Shown here: piece after piece, positions 16,949-25,146 of the stretch
Layout: each line of letters starts with the position of its first letter
Position numbering within the stretch: the first letter of the stretch is position 1
NCBI RefSeq assembly: GCF_000308375.1
Contig: NZ_BAFQ01000164.1
Span: 1-64,000, forward strand
Direction: 5' to 3'
DNA: 64,000 nt
Origin: Nocardia aobensis NBRC 100429
GTDB taxonomy: Bacteria > Actinomycetota > Actinomycetes > Mycobacteriales > Mycobacteriaceae
Notes under the pieces: generated by a model
The model's input: only the letters and a program-made list of their open reading frames with translations
The model's database searches: none
Told to the model about the DNA's origin: nothing
Position numbers and translations under genes: made by a program

Positions 16949-17593
16949 TCATCGCCTGCGGCCTTTTTCGTTGTCCGGTGCGTCGAAGGCGAGAGCCACG
17001 AAGTGGGTGATCACCGTGGATGCTCGGGCGGGATCGATGTCGCCGCGGGCCAGTTGCAGGAGCAGGCCTTCGACGAGGGACAGGAGTCCGCGCGCGGTGG
17101 ACAGCGCGTCATCGCGTGTGTGTCGGGTCGCGGGGAGGATGGCTGCGATCGCTTCCGCCAGTCGGTCGGAGCCGGCGGAGAGGCGGGCCGACATCTCCGG
17201 GTTTCGCGCGGCCCTGGTGACCACGGCCAGCCATGCCATCACCTGGATGCGCCAGCTGTCGTCGGGGTGTTGTTCCGCCGCGGGATCGGGGACAGTTCCG
17301 GGGATCATGCCCCGAAGTACTCGGCGCACAGTCGATTCGGCATCGCGCGGGTCGGCGAGGGTGGTGAGCTGCTCGACGAGCCGCTCATCGAGCATGTCGA
17401 CCACTCCCCCGACGGAGTAGTCGAGAAGATCGTCCATCCCGGCGAAGTAGTGCTGCAGCGAACCGAGCGACAACCCGGCCTCCGCAGCGACCCGGCGCAG
17501 GCTCACCGCGTTCCAGCCCTCGCGGTGGGCCAATCGCCACAGCGCGGCCGCCACCTCGTCGCGTCGTTGGGTCCGATCGACGATCTTCGGCAT
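16949..17593 (-). CDS. TetR family regulator, divergent from a carboxylesterase
   Basis: A 214-residue regulator with the TetR helix-turn-helix at residues 8-55 (AALWRLAHREGWNAVSLRRV, then AAEAGLSLGSLQHYF). The ligand domain is of the TetR_C_6/BetI-like type by its general pattern (SWRIQVMAWLAVVTRAARNP). It is divergent from the carboxylesterase gene with 60 bp between starts, the classic layout for a repressor controlling its neighbour. GGAGG lies 5 bp before the ATG. The short intergenic region contains TGACTTATATCA, and a 9-bp inverted repeat CTTCGGCAT/ATGCCGAAG flanks it and includes this gene's own start codons; either could be the operator. Confidence 0.88.
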   Translation of the reverse strand: MPKIVDRTQRRDEVAAALWRLAHREGWNAVSLRRVAAEAGLSLGSLQHYFAGMDDLLDYSVGGVVDMLDERLVEQLTTLADPRDAESTVRRVLRGMIPGTVPDPAAEQHPDDSWRIQVMAWLAVVTRAARNPEMSARLSAGSDRLAEAIAAILPATRHTRDDALSTARGLLSLVEGLLLQLARGDIDPARASTVITHFVALAFDAPDNEKGRRR

Positions 17594-17653
17594 CGCACCT
17601 CCTTTTTAGTACAGTGACTTATATCAGAGTATGCCGAAGCAAGGGAGGGCACG

Positions 17654-19117
17654 ATGGATGTGATCGTTCGCACGGCGTGTGGGGCGGTCCGTGGCGAAGC
17701 GCGACAGGGGTATTCGGTCTTCTTCGCCATTCCCTATGCCGCACCCCTGGTCGGGGTCCGCCGCTTCCAGGCCCCGGCTCCGCCGCACCGGTGGAGTGGT
17801 GTGCGCGACGCGCGGAGGTTCGGGTCCTCGGTTCCGCAGCCGATTCTCTGGCATCCCGGCGACGATCCCGAATGCCTCACCGTGAACGTGTGGACTCCCG
17901 ACGCCGGCACCTCCGGTATGCCGGTCGTGGTGTGGCTGCACGGCGGTGCGTGCATGGGCGGTACCGCGGTCACAGCCGATTTCGACGGTGCGGCCTTCGC
18001 GGCCGCAGGAGTCGTCCTCGTCACGATCAACTATCGAGTGGGCTACGAGGGCTTCGGCTGGGTCGACGACGCGCCGTGCAACCGTGGCGTGCTCGACCAG
18101 ATCGCCGCGCTCGGCTGGGTGCACGACAACATCGCCGCCTTCGGTGGAAATCCGGACGCGGTAACCCTGATCGGACAGTCGGCAGGTGCGTCGTCGGTCG
18201 TGGGCCTGATGGCCGGCGATCGCGCACCCGATCTGTTCCGGCGCGGCATCGCGCAGAGTCCGGGAAAGATCTTCGTTCCCACCGACGAGGCGCGTGCCAT
18301 ATCGGCGATGATCACGTCGCAACTCGGCGTCCGCCCGACCACCGACGAATTGGCAGCGCTGCCGCCCGAAGCGATTCACGCGGTACAGATGGCGCCGGTG
18401 GCGGTGATGGCGGCAGAGCCGGGCCGGTGGACCCATCCGAACGCGCCGTACTCGATGATCATCGATGACGAATTGTTCGACGCCGCACCGTGGTTCGACC
18501 ACCGAGTGTCCGGAACGAGCCGGGAACTCGTGTGCGGATTCACCACGGACGAGGCTCGGATGTTCACCGCGGATGTCGACCTGTCCGGCTCCGATCCCGT
18601 CGAGACCGCCCGTGCCTGCGGTCTCGACGCCGACGCGGTCCGGACCTACCGAACGGGAAATCCGGGCATCACCGACGAGGAGTTGCACGTTCTGATCCTC
18701 TCCGATGCCCTGTTCCGGATGCCCGCGCTGTGGTGCGCCGAGGCCGCCGCCGAGGCGGGAAACGACACCTACCTGTACGAGTTCGCATGGCGGAGTCCGG
18801 CACGCGACGGCGCACTTCGGGCCTGCCACGGCCTCGACGTTCCCTTCACCTTCGATACGCCCCACGGCCCGCTCGCCGGGCAGCTCATCGGACCGGAGAT
18901 TCCGCCGGACTTCGGCGACCTCTCGAAGGCGATGCGCAACGCCTTCATCGCCTTCGCCGCGGCCGGCGACCCCGGATGGCCGCAATTCGACACCACCGAA
19001 CGGATTCGCCGAATCTGGGCGACCCCGCCGGAGCTGGGCAGCGACACGCTGTCGACGTCCCGCCGGATCTGGCAGCGCGACCGCGCCCCCGGTCGGCCGA
19101 GCTCGGCCGACGTCTGA
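17654..19117 (+). CDS. Carboxylesterase type B
   Basis: A 487-residue alpha/beta hydrolase of the cholinesterase/carboxylesterase family. The oxyanion-hole HGGA is at about 96-99. The nucleophile is Ser176 in GQSAG, where most members have GESAG. GNPDAVTLIGQ just before is typical of the family. The catalytic His is probably in ACHGLDVPF in the last third. There is no signal peptide, so it is probably cytoplasmic. GGGAGGG lies 6-12 bp upstream of the ATG. Control by the divergent TetR is likely. The natural substrate ester is unknown. Confidence 0.88.
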   Translation: MDVIVRTACGAVRGEARQGYSVFFAIPYAAPLVGVRRFQAPAPPHRWSGVRDARRFGSSVPQPILWHPGDDPECLTVNVWTPDAGTSGMPVVVWLHGGACMGGTAVTADFDGAAFAAAGVVLVTINYRVGYEGFGWVDDAPCNRGVLDQIAALGWVHDNIAAFGGNPDAVTLIGQSAGASSVVGLMAGDRAPDLFRRGIAQSPGKIFVPTDEARAISAMITSQLGVRPTTDELAALPPEAIHAVQMAPVAVMAAEPGRWTHPNAPYSMIIDDELFDAAPWFDHRVSGTSRELVCGFTTDEARMFTADVDLSGSDPVETARACGLDADAVRTYRTGNPGITDEELHVLILSDALFRMPALWCAEAAAEAGNDTYLYEFAWRSPARDGALRACHGLDVPFTFDTPHGPLAGQLIGPEIPPDFGDLSKAMRNAFIAFAAAGDPGWPQFDTTERIRRIWATPPELGSDTLSTSRRIWQRDRAPGRPSSADV

Positions 19118-19173
19118 AAACCGGATAACTCGAAAGGCATACCCATCCGGCATCGAGCGAGTTTGATGGTGAT

Positions 19174-19695
19174 GTGGACGGCACCACGATGTCGAGGCCG
19201 GTGAACCTGGTGGTCGGCGCCGCCGCGAAGGTCGGCGGAGCTGCCGGGCGTGTGCTGGGGTTCGGATTCGATGTCGCCCAGCACGTGCCGGGCGTCGAGC
19301 CGGTGCTCACGGAGCTCGGACAGCGGGGCGCCGAGACGCTGGAAGCCGTCGATGATCTCACCGAGCGGGTGCTAAGGGCGGTGATCGGCCGGATCGTGCG
19401 GACCGCGGTCGGTGCCGTCGACCTCACGGCGATCGTCGTCGACAACGTGGATCTCGACGCGGTGGCCGAACGGATCGATGTCGACAAGATCATCGGACGG
19501 GTCGACCTGGTCGGGCTGGCCGATACCGTGATCGACGGCGTCGATCTACCCCGGATCATCCGGGAATCCACCGATTCGATGTCCGCGGAGGCGGTTCTCG
19601 GCATCCGAAGCCAGGGGATGCATGCGGACGACGCGGTCGCGGGGTTCGTCGGAAAACTGCTCCGACGAGCACCGTCCGAATCGGGCGCGGAGTGA
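19174..19695 (+). CDS. Conserved hypothetical protein, operon with RDD protein
   Basis: A 173-residue protein starting at GTG 19174. It has an amphipathic N-terminus (NLVVGAAAKVGGAAGRVLGF) and a middle of repeated short I/V-D units (VDLTAIVVDNVDL, RIDVDKIIGRVDLV, VIDGVDLPRII). This repeat pattern resembles small actinobacterial proteins found beside RDD-domain proteins. It has no clear transmembrane helix. Its stop overlaps the GTG of the RDD gene by 4 bp (GTGA), so the pair is translationally coupled. Function unknown. Confidence 0.7.
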   Translation: MDGTTMSRPVNLVVGAAAKVGGAAGRVLGFGFDVAQHVPGVEPVLTELGQRGAETLEAVDDLTERVLRAVIGRIVRTAVGAVDLTAIVVDNVDLDAVAERIDVDKIIGRVDLVGLADTVIDGVDLPRIIRESTDSMSAEAVLGIRSQGMHADDAVAGFVGKLLRRAPSESGAE

Positions 19696-20144
19696 GCGCG
19701 CCTGCCCATCGCCCCGCCGGAATCGTGACCCGGTCGATCGCCTCGGGGGTCGATATCGCCGTCGTCCTGGCGATCATGGCCGGGATCTACCTGTGTCTGG
19801 CGTTCGCTCGACTGCTGTTCTCGCCGCAGGACTTCGCGTGGCCGGACACCGGCGCGGTCATGTCGACGGGCATATTCATCGTGGTGTCGGTGCTGTACCT
19901 CACCGGATGCTGGGCCGTGAGCGGCCGCACCGTCGGCGCCGTCATGATGGGCCTGCGAGTGGTGAGCCGCGACGGCGAACTCGTGGGATGGCCGCGGGCC
20001 TTGCTGCGGGCGGTGTTCTGCGTGATGTTCGCCGTCGGCTTGTTCTGGGTGGTGGTCGATTCGCGCCGGCATTCGCTTCAAGACATCGTTTTGCGCACCA
20101 CCGTCGTCTACGACTGGCAGCCGGAATCCCATCCGGCGACGTAG
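19692..20144 (+). CDS. RDD family membrane protein
   Basis: A 150-residue membrane protein. It has three hydrophobic segments (about 22-45, 57-78, 103-122) and the RDD signature: an Arg in the first segment region (TRSIASGVDIAVV), the TVGAVMMGLRVVSRDG loop, and DSRRHSLQDIVLRTTVV at the end. RDD proteins are poorly understood; some take part in ion transport. It overlaps the preceding gene by 4 bp. The gene converges on the Thr/Pro-rich protein gene. Confidence 0.85.
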   Translation: MSAPAHRPAGIVTRSIASGVDIAVVLAIMAGIYLCLAFARLLFSPQDFAWPDTGAVMSTGIFIVVSVLYLTGCWAVSGRTVGAVMMGLRVVSRDGELVGWPRALLRAVFCVMFAVGLFWVVVDSRRHSLQDIVLRTTVVYDWQPESHPAT

Positions 20145-20214
20145 ATGCGCCGTGAACGATCGGGCGACAACCCCGGATGCTCCGGTGCACCGCGTCCTTC
20201 GACCGTGTAACTGC

Positions 20215-21246
20215 TTATCCCCCTGCGCCTTTCGGAGATGTGACCGGCGGATGAGCCGGCGACGGAGCCGTCGGACGCGCCGACTTCGTGTGCGGCGGAA
20301 GCGCGGTCGTACTCGGCGCCGTGGTCGTCGTAGATCGCGTCGCCGAGGTTGTCGGCGCCCCGGAGGTCGTGACCACATCCGGTGATGGGGATGACGTGGT
20401 ATTCGCCGCAACAGTGGTCGTGATGCGTGGGGACACCGTCGTAGTCTTGGCCGGAGTGCCGGTAGAGGCCGTCGTCACGGTGTCGGTAGGTGCTGGCGGC
20501 GTGGTGGTCGGCCGTGCCGTCGTCGGCGATGCGGTGGCGGGCACGGTGGTAGTCGGCACCGTCGTCATCGGTGTCGTCGGCGTGGTAGGCGACAGTGTCG
20601 TGGTCGCCGTAGTCGGGTCGGCCGTCACCGTGACCGTCGACGTCTCCGCCGGGGTCGTCGGCGCCGTGGATATCGGAGGCGGGACGACAAGGCCCGGGTC
20701 CGGTCCACCGGGCATGAGCTGGATCGAAAGGCTCGCCGTGGCAGAGAAACTCGCGCCGAGCGAATCGCCGGTCGAGCTCGGAGGCGAGGGATCCGTCGTG
20801 GTGGGCGGCGTGGATTCCGTCGCAGTGGCGGGGCCGGAACCCGAGTCGGTGGGATCGGCGGCCGGTGGGGCGGTTCCGGGATCGGCAGCAGCGTCGGTAT
20901 CGCCCACGACGTCGACCGGCACGGGGAGCTCGCTCGAGGCGTCGAAAGCCGTACCCCCGTTCGCCGCGGCGACGTCGCTTCGCGAGGCATCGCCGTTAAG
21001 GGTCTGCACGGTGGGGTCACCCGAGTACGCCCGAGAATCGTTCACGCGCACCGGCGGACCCGAATCCGCTCGTACCACGAGCGTTATCCCGATTGCCGTG
21101 GTCACCAACGCGGCGACCACACCCGCGCGCGAGAGCTGCCGCCGGAACCGATCGGCCGGAGGCTCCGCGGACGGCCGCCCGCACCGCCGCGGAATCAGAG
21201 CGCGCGGCTCACCTGCTGGGCTTTCGCTGTCGTCGACGGTTCGCAT
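20215..21246 (-). CDS. Membrane-anchored Thr/Pro-rich (mucin-like) protein
   Basis: A 343-residue protein. A charged cytoplasmic N-terminus (1-38) is followed by one hydrophobic anchor (about 40-60) and roughly 280 residues dominated by Thr, Pro, Ser and Ala, with runs such as TTTLSPTTPTTPMTTVPTTT. It has no folded domain beyond the anchor. This composition is typical of exported, O-mannosylated stalk regions in mycobacteria and relatives, so it is a candidate substrate for the Pmt enzyme at 1992-3644 (inference). A long plus-strand frame also exists here, but its Val/Gly-rich translation has no sensible topology. Terminal residues are rich in Pro and Lys. Confidence 0.62.
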   Translation of the reverse strand: MRTVDDSESPAGEPRALIPRRCGRPSAEPPADRFRRQLSRAGVVAALVTTAIGITLVVRADSGPPVRVNDSRAYSGDPTVQTLNGDASRSDVAAANGGTAFDASSELPVPVDVVGDTDAAADPGTAPPAADPTDSGSGPATATESTPPTTTDPSPPSSTGDSLGASFSATASLSIQLMPGGPDPGLVVPPPISTAPTTPAETSTVTVTADPTTATTTLSPTTPTTPMTTVPTTTVPATASPTTARPTTTPPAPTDTVTTASTGTPAKTTTVSPRITTTVAANTTSSPSPDVVTTSGAPTTSATRSTTTTAPSTTALPPHTKSARPTAPSPAHPPVTSPKGAGG

Positions 21247-21536
21247 CCCACTATCGCTTTCTTCCTCCGGATGCGCCGCCGCCGGAAACGGTGATCACAC
21301 CGTCTGCACCACCACAGAACACGCCCGAGAATCGGACATCGAATGGCGGCAGCGCGAACACCGAAACGCGAGCATTACGGTGTCGCCTCGCCGAACGGGC
21401 ATCCATACGTCAATGTCTTGCCGAGAAGAGCAGCGCCCGGAAATCGCATGACCGGACTTCACTGCGAGGTCTGGGCGCCGAATCTCGCGGCGCCTCGAAT
21501 TTCTGTCGATGTGGACGGGACTTCGTGGTCGATGTT

Positions 21537-22034
21537 TCAGGCCCTGGAGAAGGGATCCACGTCGCGCAGCCGTTGCCGGTGGATTCGTTGCAATTCACCG
21601 GCGCGGGTGAGAAAGTCGGCGATTATCTCGAGTTCGGCAGAGTCGTACCAGCTCAGCAACATCTTGTAACTCTCGACGATCATAGGTACGACGAGTTGCT
21701 GTATGCGATAGGCCGCGAGGTCGGTCGCCATCACGATCACGCGACGACGATCGGTCGGATGCAGCGAACGGGCGATATAGCCCTGCTTCTCCAGCCGGTT
21801 CAGCATGATCGTGACGCCGGCCGCGGTGATGCCGAGCCGTTCGGCCAGCATCCCCGGCGTCGTGGACTTCTCGTCGTCGGCCAGGACGATCTCCAGTGCC
21901 CGCCGGTCGGTCTCGTTCACACCCAGTACCCGGATCAATTCGCGGGTCAGATCCTCGACGGTTCCGTGGTAGAACCCCAGGGCCCTTTTGAGTTCGGCCG
22001 AGATCCGGGCGGGTTCGATTGGTCTCGGGCACAC
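21537..22034 (-). CDS. MarR family regulator
   Basis: A 165-residue protein. The winged helix occupies about 38-110, with ETDRRALEIVLADDEKST, PGMLAERLGITAAGVTIMLN and RLEKQGYIARSLHPTDRRRV, the last being the DxR wing signature. Helices at both ends form the dimer interface. It is monocistronic, with about 290 bp between it and the Thr/Pro-rich gene downstream on the same strand. Its target and ligand are unknown. GAAACATGAAAC at about 22055-22066, just upstream, is a possible operator. Confidence 0.9.
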   Translation of the reverse strand: MCPRPIEPARISAELKRALGFYHGTVEDLTRELIRVLGVNETDRRALEIVLADDEKSTTPGMLAERLGITAAGVTIMLNRLEKQGYIARSLHPTDRRRVIVMATDLAAYRIQQLVVPMIVESYKMLLSWYDSAELEIIADFLTRAGELQRIHRQRLRDVDPFSRA

Positions 22035-22494
22035 GAGCTTTCCCCTCGATCACTGTGAAACATGAAACCGCTCAAGAGAAGTCGCCGATCAGGGTGTGTG
22101 CACCATCATTTCCCCTGCGTACGGTAGGGATCGCCGCCGGTCGCGTGAAGCGGGCATATGTGCTCCTGTCAATCGATTTGGCCGGCAACCCGAACCGCGG
22201 CTGCCGAACATCACGAAAGCTGGCACAGCTCCGGCCGCCGAAGCGACCGCGGCTGTGTCGGACATGCACTGTACGACACACCGACTCATGCGATACGGTG
22301 CATCACAAAATTCGGTGCGAGTGGCTGCCCCCGCACCAAACGTGAAGCGGGGCAATCACTATGAGGAACCATGGCCACCCGTCCGCCTCGGGTGAGACCT
22401 GGACCGGGCTGCTGACACAACCCGGCCCAGGCATGTTCACCACCGGCCGCCGGTGCGGGCACCGGCCGTCACGCCGTGGCGCCTGCCCGCGGAA
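22035..22494. other. Intergenic region, about 460 bp, no supported gene
   Basis: It lies between the start of marR and the stop of a secreted-protein gene (both minus). The part near 22035 should carry the marR promoter. Around 22450-22465 there is a perfect hairpin, CCGGTGC-GG-GCACCGG, without a T tract, that may end transcription of the secreted-protein gene. Short ORFs on both strands overlap each other and show no motif. Confidence 0.5.
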
Positions 22495-23112
22495 TCAGCT
22501 GACGGCAGTGGTGGTGAGGGTCGGCGACGGGTTCGGGTAACACGAGGTCGCGACATTGCCGACCAGTGCGACGTTGGTCGTCATGGTCATACCGGGACTG
22601 GTGTAACTGGTTCCCGCGTACTTGCTGGTGATCGGCGTTCCGGGGGTTCCGGCGGTGACATTGATGGTCACCGCCGGCGGCGTGAAACTGGTGCCGCCGG
22701 CGATCGGACCCGGCACGGTCAGAACGACATTCCCACCCGACGTGGCGACGGTGCCGGCCACGGTACCCCCGGAGGCGGTAGCGGAGACCAATGTCGAATT
22801 CGCTGGAGTCGGAAACGTCATCTTCAGGTTGCTGATGTTGTTCACGGTGAAGCCGGACGCCGAACTGGGCACCGACGACGAACCCGGCGTGAGGGTGATG
22901 GCCACCGCGGAACCCGACGCCGCCGAACCCGGCGCGGTGCCGGTGACCGATGTGGTCATGCTCGAGGTCTGGCCGACCCCGAAAATGGTGCCCTTACAGC
23001 TCCAGTTCACGCTGACCGGGGCGGCATTCGCCGGTGCCGCCAAACAAAAGACGGTGGCGACCGCCACCGGAGCGAGAACGCCGGCACGAACCAGGGAAGA
23101 GATGGATCTCAT
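22495..23112 (-). CDS. Secreted protein with Sec signal peptide, unknown function
   Basis: A 205-residue protein. Residues 1-30 are a clear signal peptide (MRSISSLVRAGVLAPVAVAT, cleavage probably after ANA at about 30). The mature part is Thr/Ser/Gly/Val-rich with alternating beta-strand character and just two cysteines (NWSCKG near its start and SCYPNP near its end) that could form one disulfide, suggesting an immunoglobulin-like beta sandwich. This pattern resembles a family of secreted actinobacterial proteins with no assigned activity. The frame is open to 23220, but the ATG at 23110-23112 gives the proper signal. It stands alone between marR and an AT-rich spacer. Confidence 0.75.
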   Translation of the reverse strand: MRSISSLVRAGVLAPVAVATVFCLAAPANAAPVSVNWSCKGTIFGVGQTSSMTTSVTGTAPGSAASGSAVAITLTPGSSSVPSSASGFTVNNISNLKMTFPTPANSTLVSATASGGTVAGTVATSGGNVVLTVPGPIAGGTSFTPPAVTINVTAGTPGTPITSKYAGTSYTSPGMTMTTNVALVGNVATSCYPNPSPTLTTTAVS

Positions 23113-23509
23113 GACTGACTCCAGAAAATGTAGAGCAACGTTACGACCGAATACCGGACCGCAACACCGAGTTTCTAAAATATAGCCTCTTCTCATCTTT
23201 CCATGGCCGAAATCACACAAACGAATCGAAAAGAAAATATCATTATCCGCAATTAATTATTCAGTCTGGAAAGTTAATTACGGCAAGATTCTTTAAATAA
23301 GTCGTGTATTTCCACGACACCTCTCGGCCGCGCTATCGATACGACCGATCCCGCAATTCCCCCGAATACAAGGCTCGACCTGAGAATATATCCACGCGTC
23401 CTGATGGTCAGCGTTCGGGTGGTTACCGTTCGCGGCGTTCGACCCCACCGGGCCCGCATGCCAGTGGGACGTCAGGGCGGTGCAAGAGCGCCGCGGCACA
23501 GTTGCCGGT
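23113..23509. other. AT-rich spacer upstream of the secreted-protein gene
   Basis: About 400 bp without a supported gene. From about 23190 to 23300 the composition drops well below the surrounding GC content, with runs such as AATTAATTATT. It separates the divergent secreted-protein and SDR genes and probably holds their promoters. AT-rich islands in such genomes are often bound by Lsr2-type silencers or mark old insertions (general knowledge; not shown here). Confidence 0.5.
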
Positions 23510-24445
23510 ATGACATGGCACAGCGGCCGTCGAGCCGAGGGGAAGACGATTCTGGTGACCGGCGCCAGTGCGGGCATCGGATACTTCGTCGCGGAGCGAC
23601 TCGCGGCCGCGGGCGCGACCGTTGCGCTGGGGTGCCGGGACACCGCCAAGGCCGACCTCGCGATGCGGGCGATCCGAGCACGAGTTCCGGCCGCGCGAAC
23701 GATATCGGTGCACGTGGACCTCGCGGATCCGTCCTCGCTGCCGGCGACGGTCGACGCCCTCGGTGTCGAATGCCTGGACGCGGTCGTACTCAACGCCGGA
23801 ATACTTCTCTCAGGCCCCGAGCGTCAGGTGAACGCGCGAGGACACGAATCGATGTTCGCGACGAACCATCTCGGGCACTTCGCGTTGGTCGCACATCTGG
23901 CGCCGATGCTGACGGCCGCCTCGCACGGCCGGGTGATCACGGTAGGCAGTTTCGCCGCCCGCTCGGAACGGCTGGATCTCACCGATCTGCAGTCGGAGCG
24001 CGATTACCGGCCCAAGCGCACCTACGGACGATCGAAACTGGCGCAGATGCTGTTCGGCTTCGAACTGGATCGCCGACTGCGGGCATCCGGCACCGACACC
24101 GCGAGCATCGTCGCCCACCCCGGTGGCGCCCTGGACTCGCTCACCCCGTCGCGGCCACCGTTGTTCGTCCGCACCCCCGCCCAGCTGCTGCGCGGGCTGC
24201 CCGCGGGCGTTGTGCTGCACGGCAAACACGTAGGAGCCGACAGCATCGTCCGAGCCGCCCTCGACACCGAGATCGTCGGCGGTGAGCTGTGGGGGCCGAG
24301 GGTGCTCGGCCTCCGCGGCCGGCCACACCGCGAAACACCCCACGCGCATATGACCGATCCGGACGTCGCGGCCGAGTTGTGGGCGACCAGTGCCGAGCTC
24401 ACGGGCGTGGATCCTCTGGAGTGTCCGGCTACGCCGATCCGGTGA
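23510..24445 (+). CDS. Short-chain dehydrogenase/reductase (retinol-dehydrogenase-like)
   Basis: A 311-residue SDR. TGASAGIGYF near residues 17-26 binds NAD(P), NAGILLSG at about 100 is the NAG motif, and the active-site Tyr and Lys are in TYGRSKLAQM at about 178. The layout with a long C-terminal region and the NHLGHFALVAHLAPML stretch matches the retinol dehydrogenase/WWOX-like SDR group. The start could instead be GTG 23480; neither has a strong ribosome site. Its substrate is unknown. It precedes, by about 700 bp, the biosynthetic locus. Confidence 0.82.
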   Translation: MTWHSGRRAEGKTILVTGASAGIGYFVAERLAAAGATVALGCRDTAKADLAMRAIRARVPAARTISVHVDLADPSSLPATVDALGVECLDAVVLNAGILLSGPERQVNARGHESMFATNHLGHFALVAHLAPMLTAASHGRVITVGSFAARSERLDLTDLQSERDYRPKRTYGRSKLAQMLFGFELDRRLRASGTDTASIVAHPGGALDSLTPSRPPLFVRTPAQLLRGLPAGVVLHGKHVGADSIVRAALDTEIVGGELWGPRVLGLRGRPHRETPHAHMTDPDVAAELWATSAELTGVDPLECPATPIR

Positions 24446-25146
24446 CCGCGTGCGGTATTCGCCGACCTCAGCGAGCAGAAACGCGATCGGAAATGTGATG
24501 GCAAACCGCGAATTGCTTCACGCCTGTAGTAGCTTGACGACTACCGTTGCTCGTCTGAGAAGAGCGGAGGGGCCGATGCCGAACCTGCCCGCAGGGGGTT
24601 TGCGCCGGCTCGCCACGGCGCCGAACCCGCTCGGCATGCGGTCCCTGCCGTCGGATCCGGCGTGAGCCGCCGACGATCCGACACCGCACGCGGACAGCCC
24701 GCCCGGGACGCAACTGTATGTGTGGCGGGGACCGGCGCGGATTGCTTTCCGGCCCAGAGCAACTCACGCACGGCGATCTCGGCAAGACGCCGTGCGCGAT
24801 TCGTGGCCGATGTTCGTGGCCCCGATCGACTCCTGATGATAAGTGAAGGCGCTATGAATAATTCGGTTGAAAGGCGACAGATCGGACAGCGAAAACCGTC
24901 GTTTTCCGGACAACCCGTTTCACTTTCACGAGCGCCCTCGGGAAGCACCGAATTGTCACCTGAAATTCCGTCGAATGTATTGCGGGAAACCGTCTTCTGC
25001 TTTATCCTCGCCGGCCTTGCTGATTTGTTTGCTGAAAATCGCCGGGGGTACTCGCGCACACAGAACGCACCTATTGTCAGCGCCGATCGATTCCGAGTGG
25101 TGATGACCTGCGCAACTTAGGCAACTCGAGGAGAGGATTGATTGCG
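24446..25146. other. 700-bp gap upstream of the NRPS locus
   Basis: No gene of normal size is supported. Two overlapping frames (plus 24662-25120, minus 24541-25059) have mixed composition, no motif and no good ribosome site. The segment 24830-25100 has lower GC than the flanks. A very short ORF at 24576-24665 with a strong ribosome site is listed separately. The promoter of the hydroxylase-NRPS-methyltransferase operon should be in the right-hand part; GAGGAGAGG at 25128-25136 is its first ribosome site. Confidence 0.5.
24576..24665 (+). CDS. Possible 29-residue peptide with a strong ribosome site
   Basis: The reading frame encodes a 29-residue peptide starting MPNLPAGGLRRLATAPNPLG and ending in PSDPA, preceded by GGAGG with 6-bp spacing, better than most starts nearby. 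It is too short for family assignment. It lies between the SDR gene and the hydroxylase gene on the same strand, so it could be a leader peptide, a small regulatory peptide or chance. No leader-type hairpin pair or run of one amino acid is evident. Confidence 0.3.
   Translation: MPNLPAGGLRRLATAPNPLGMRSLPSDPA

Noticed and set aside
17585..17639. 9-bp inverted repeat CTTCGGCAT/ATGCCGAAG between tetR and the esterase gene
   Set aside because: One arm is the tetR start codons themselves; it may be chance, so it was not listed as a firm operator.
20288..21451. Plus-strand frame of 387 codons, Val/Gly-rich
   Set aside because: It is the reverse of the Thr/Pro-rich gene; no signal peptide, no start site, implausible composition. 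The minus-strand gene has a proper membrane anchor.
24541..25120. Two overlapping opposite ORFs in the gap before the hydroxylase
   Set aside because: No motif, no ribosome site and mutual overlap; neither could be supported.
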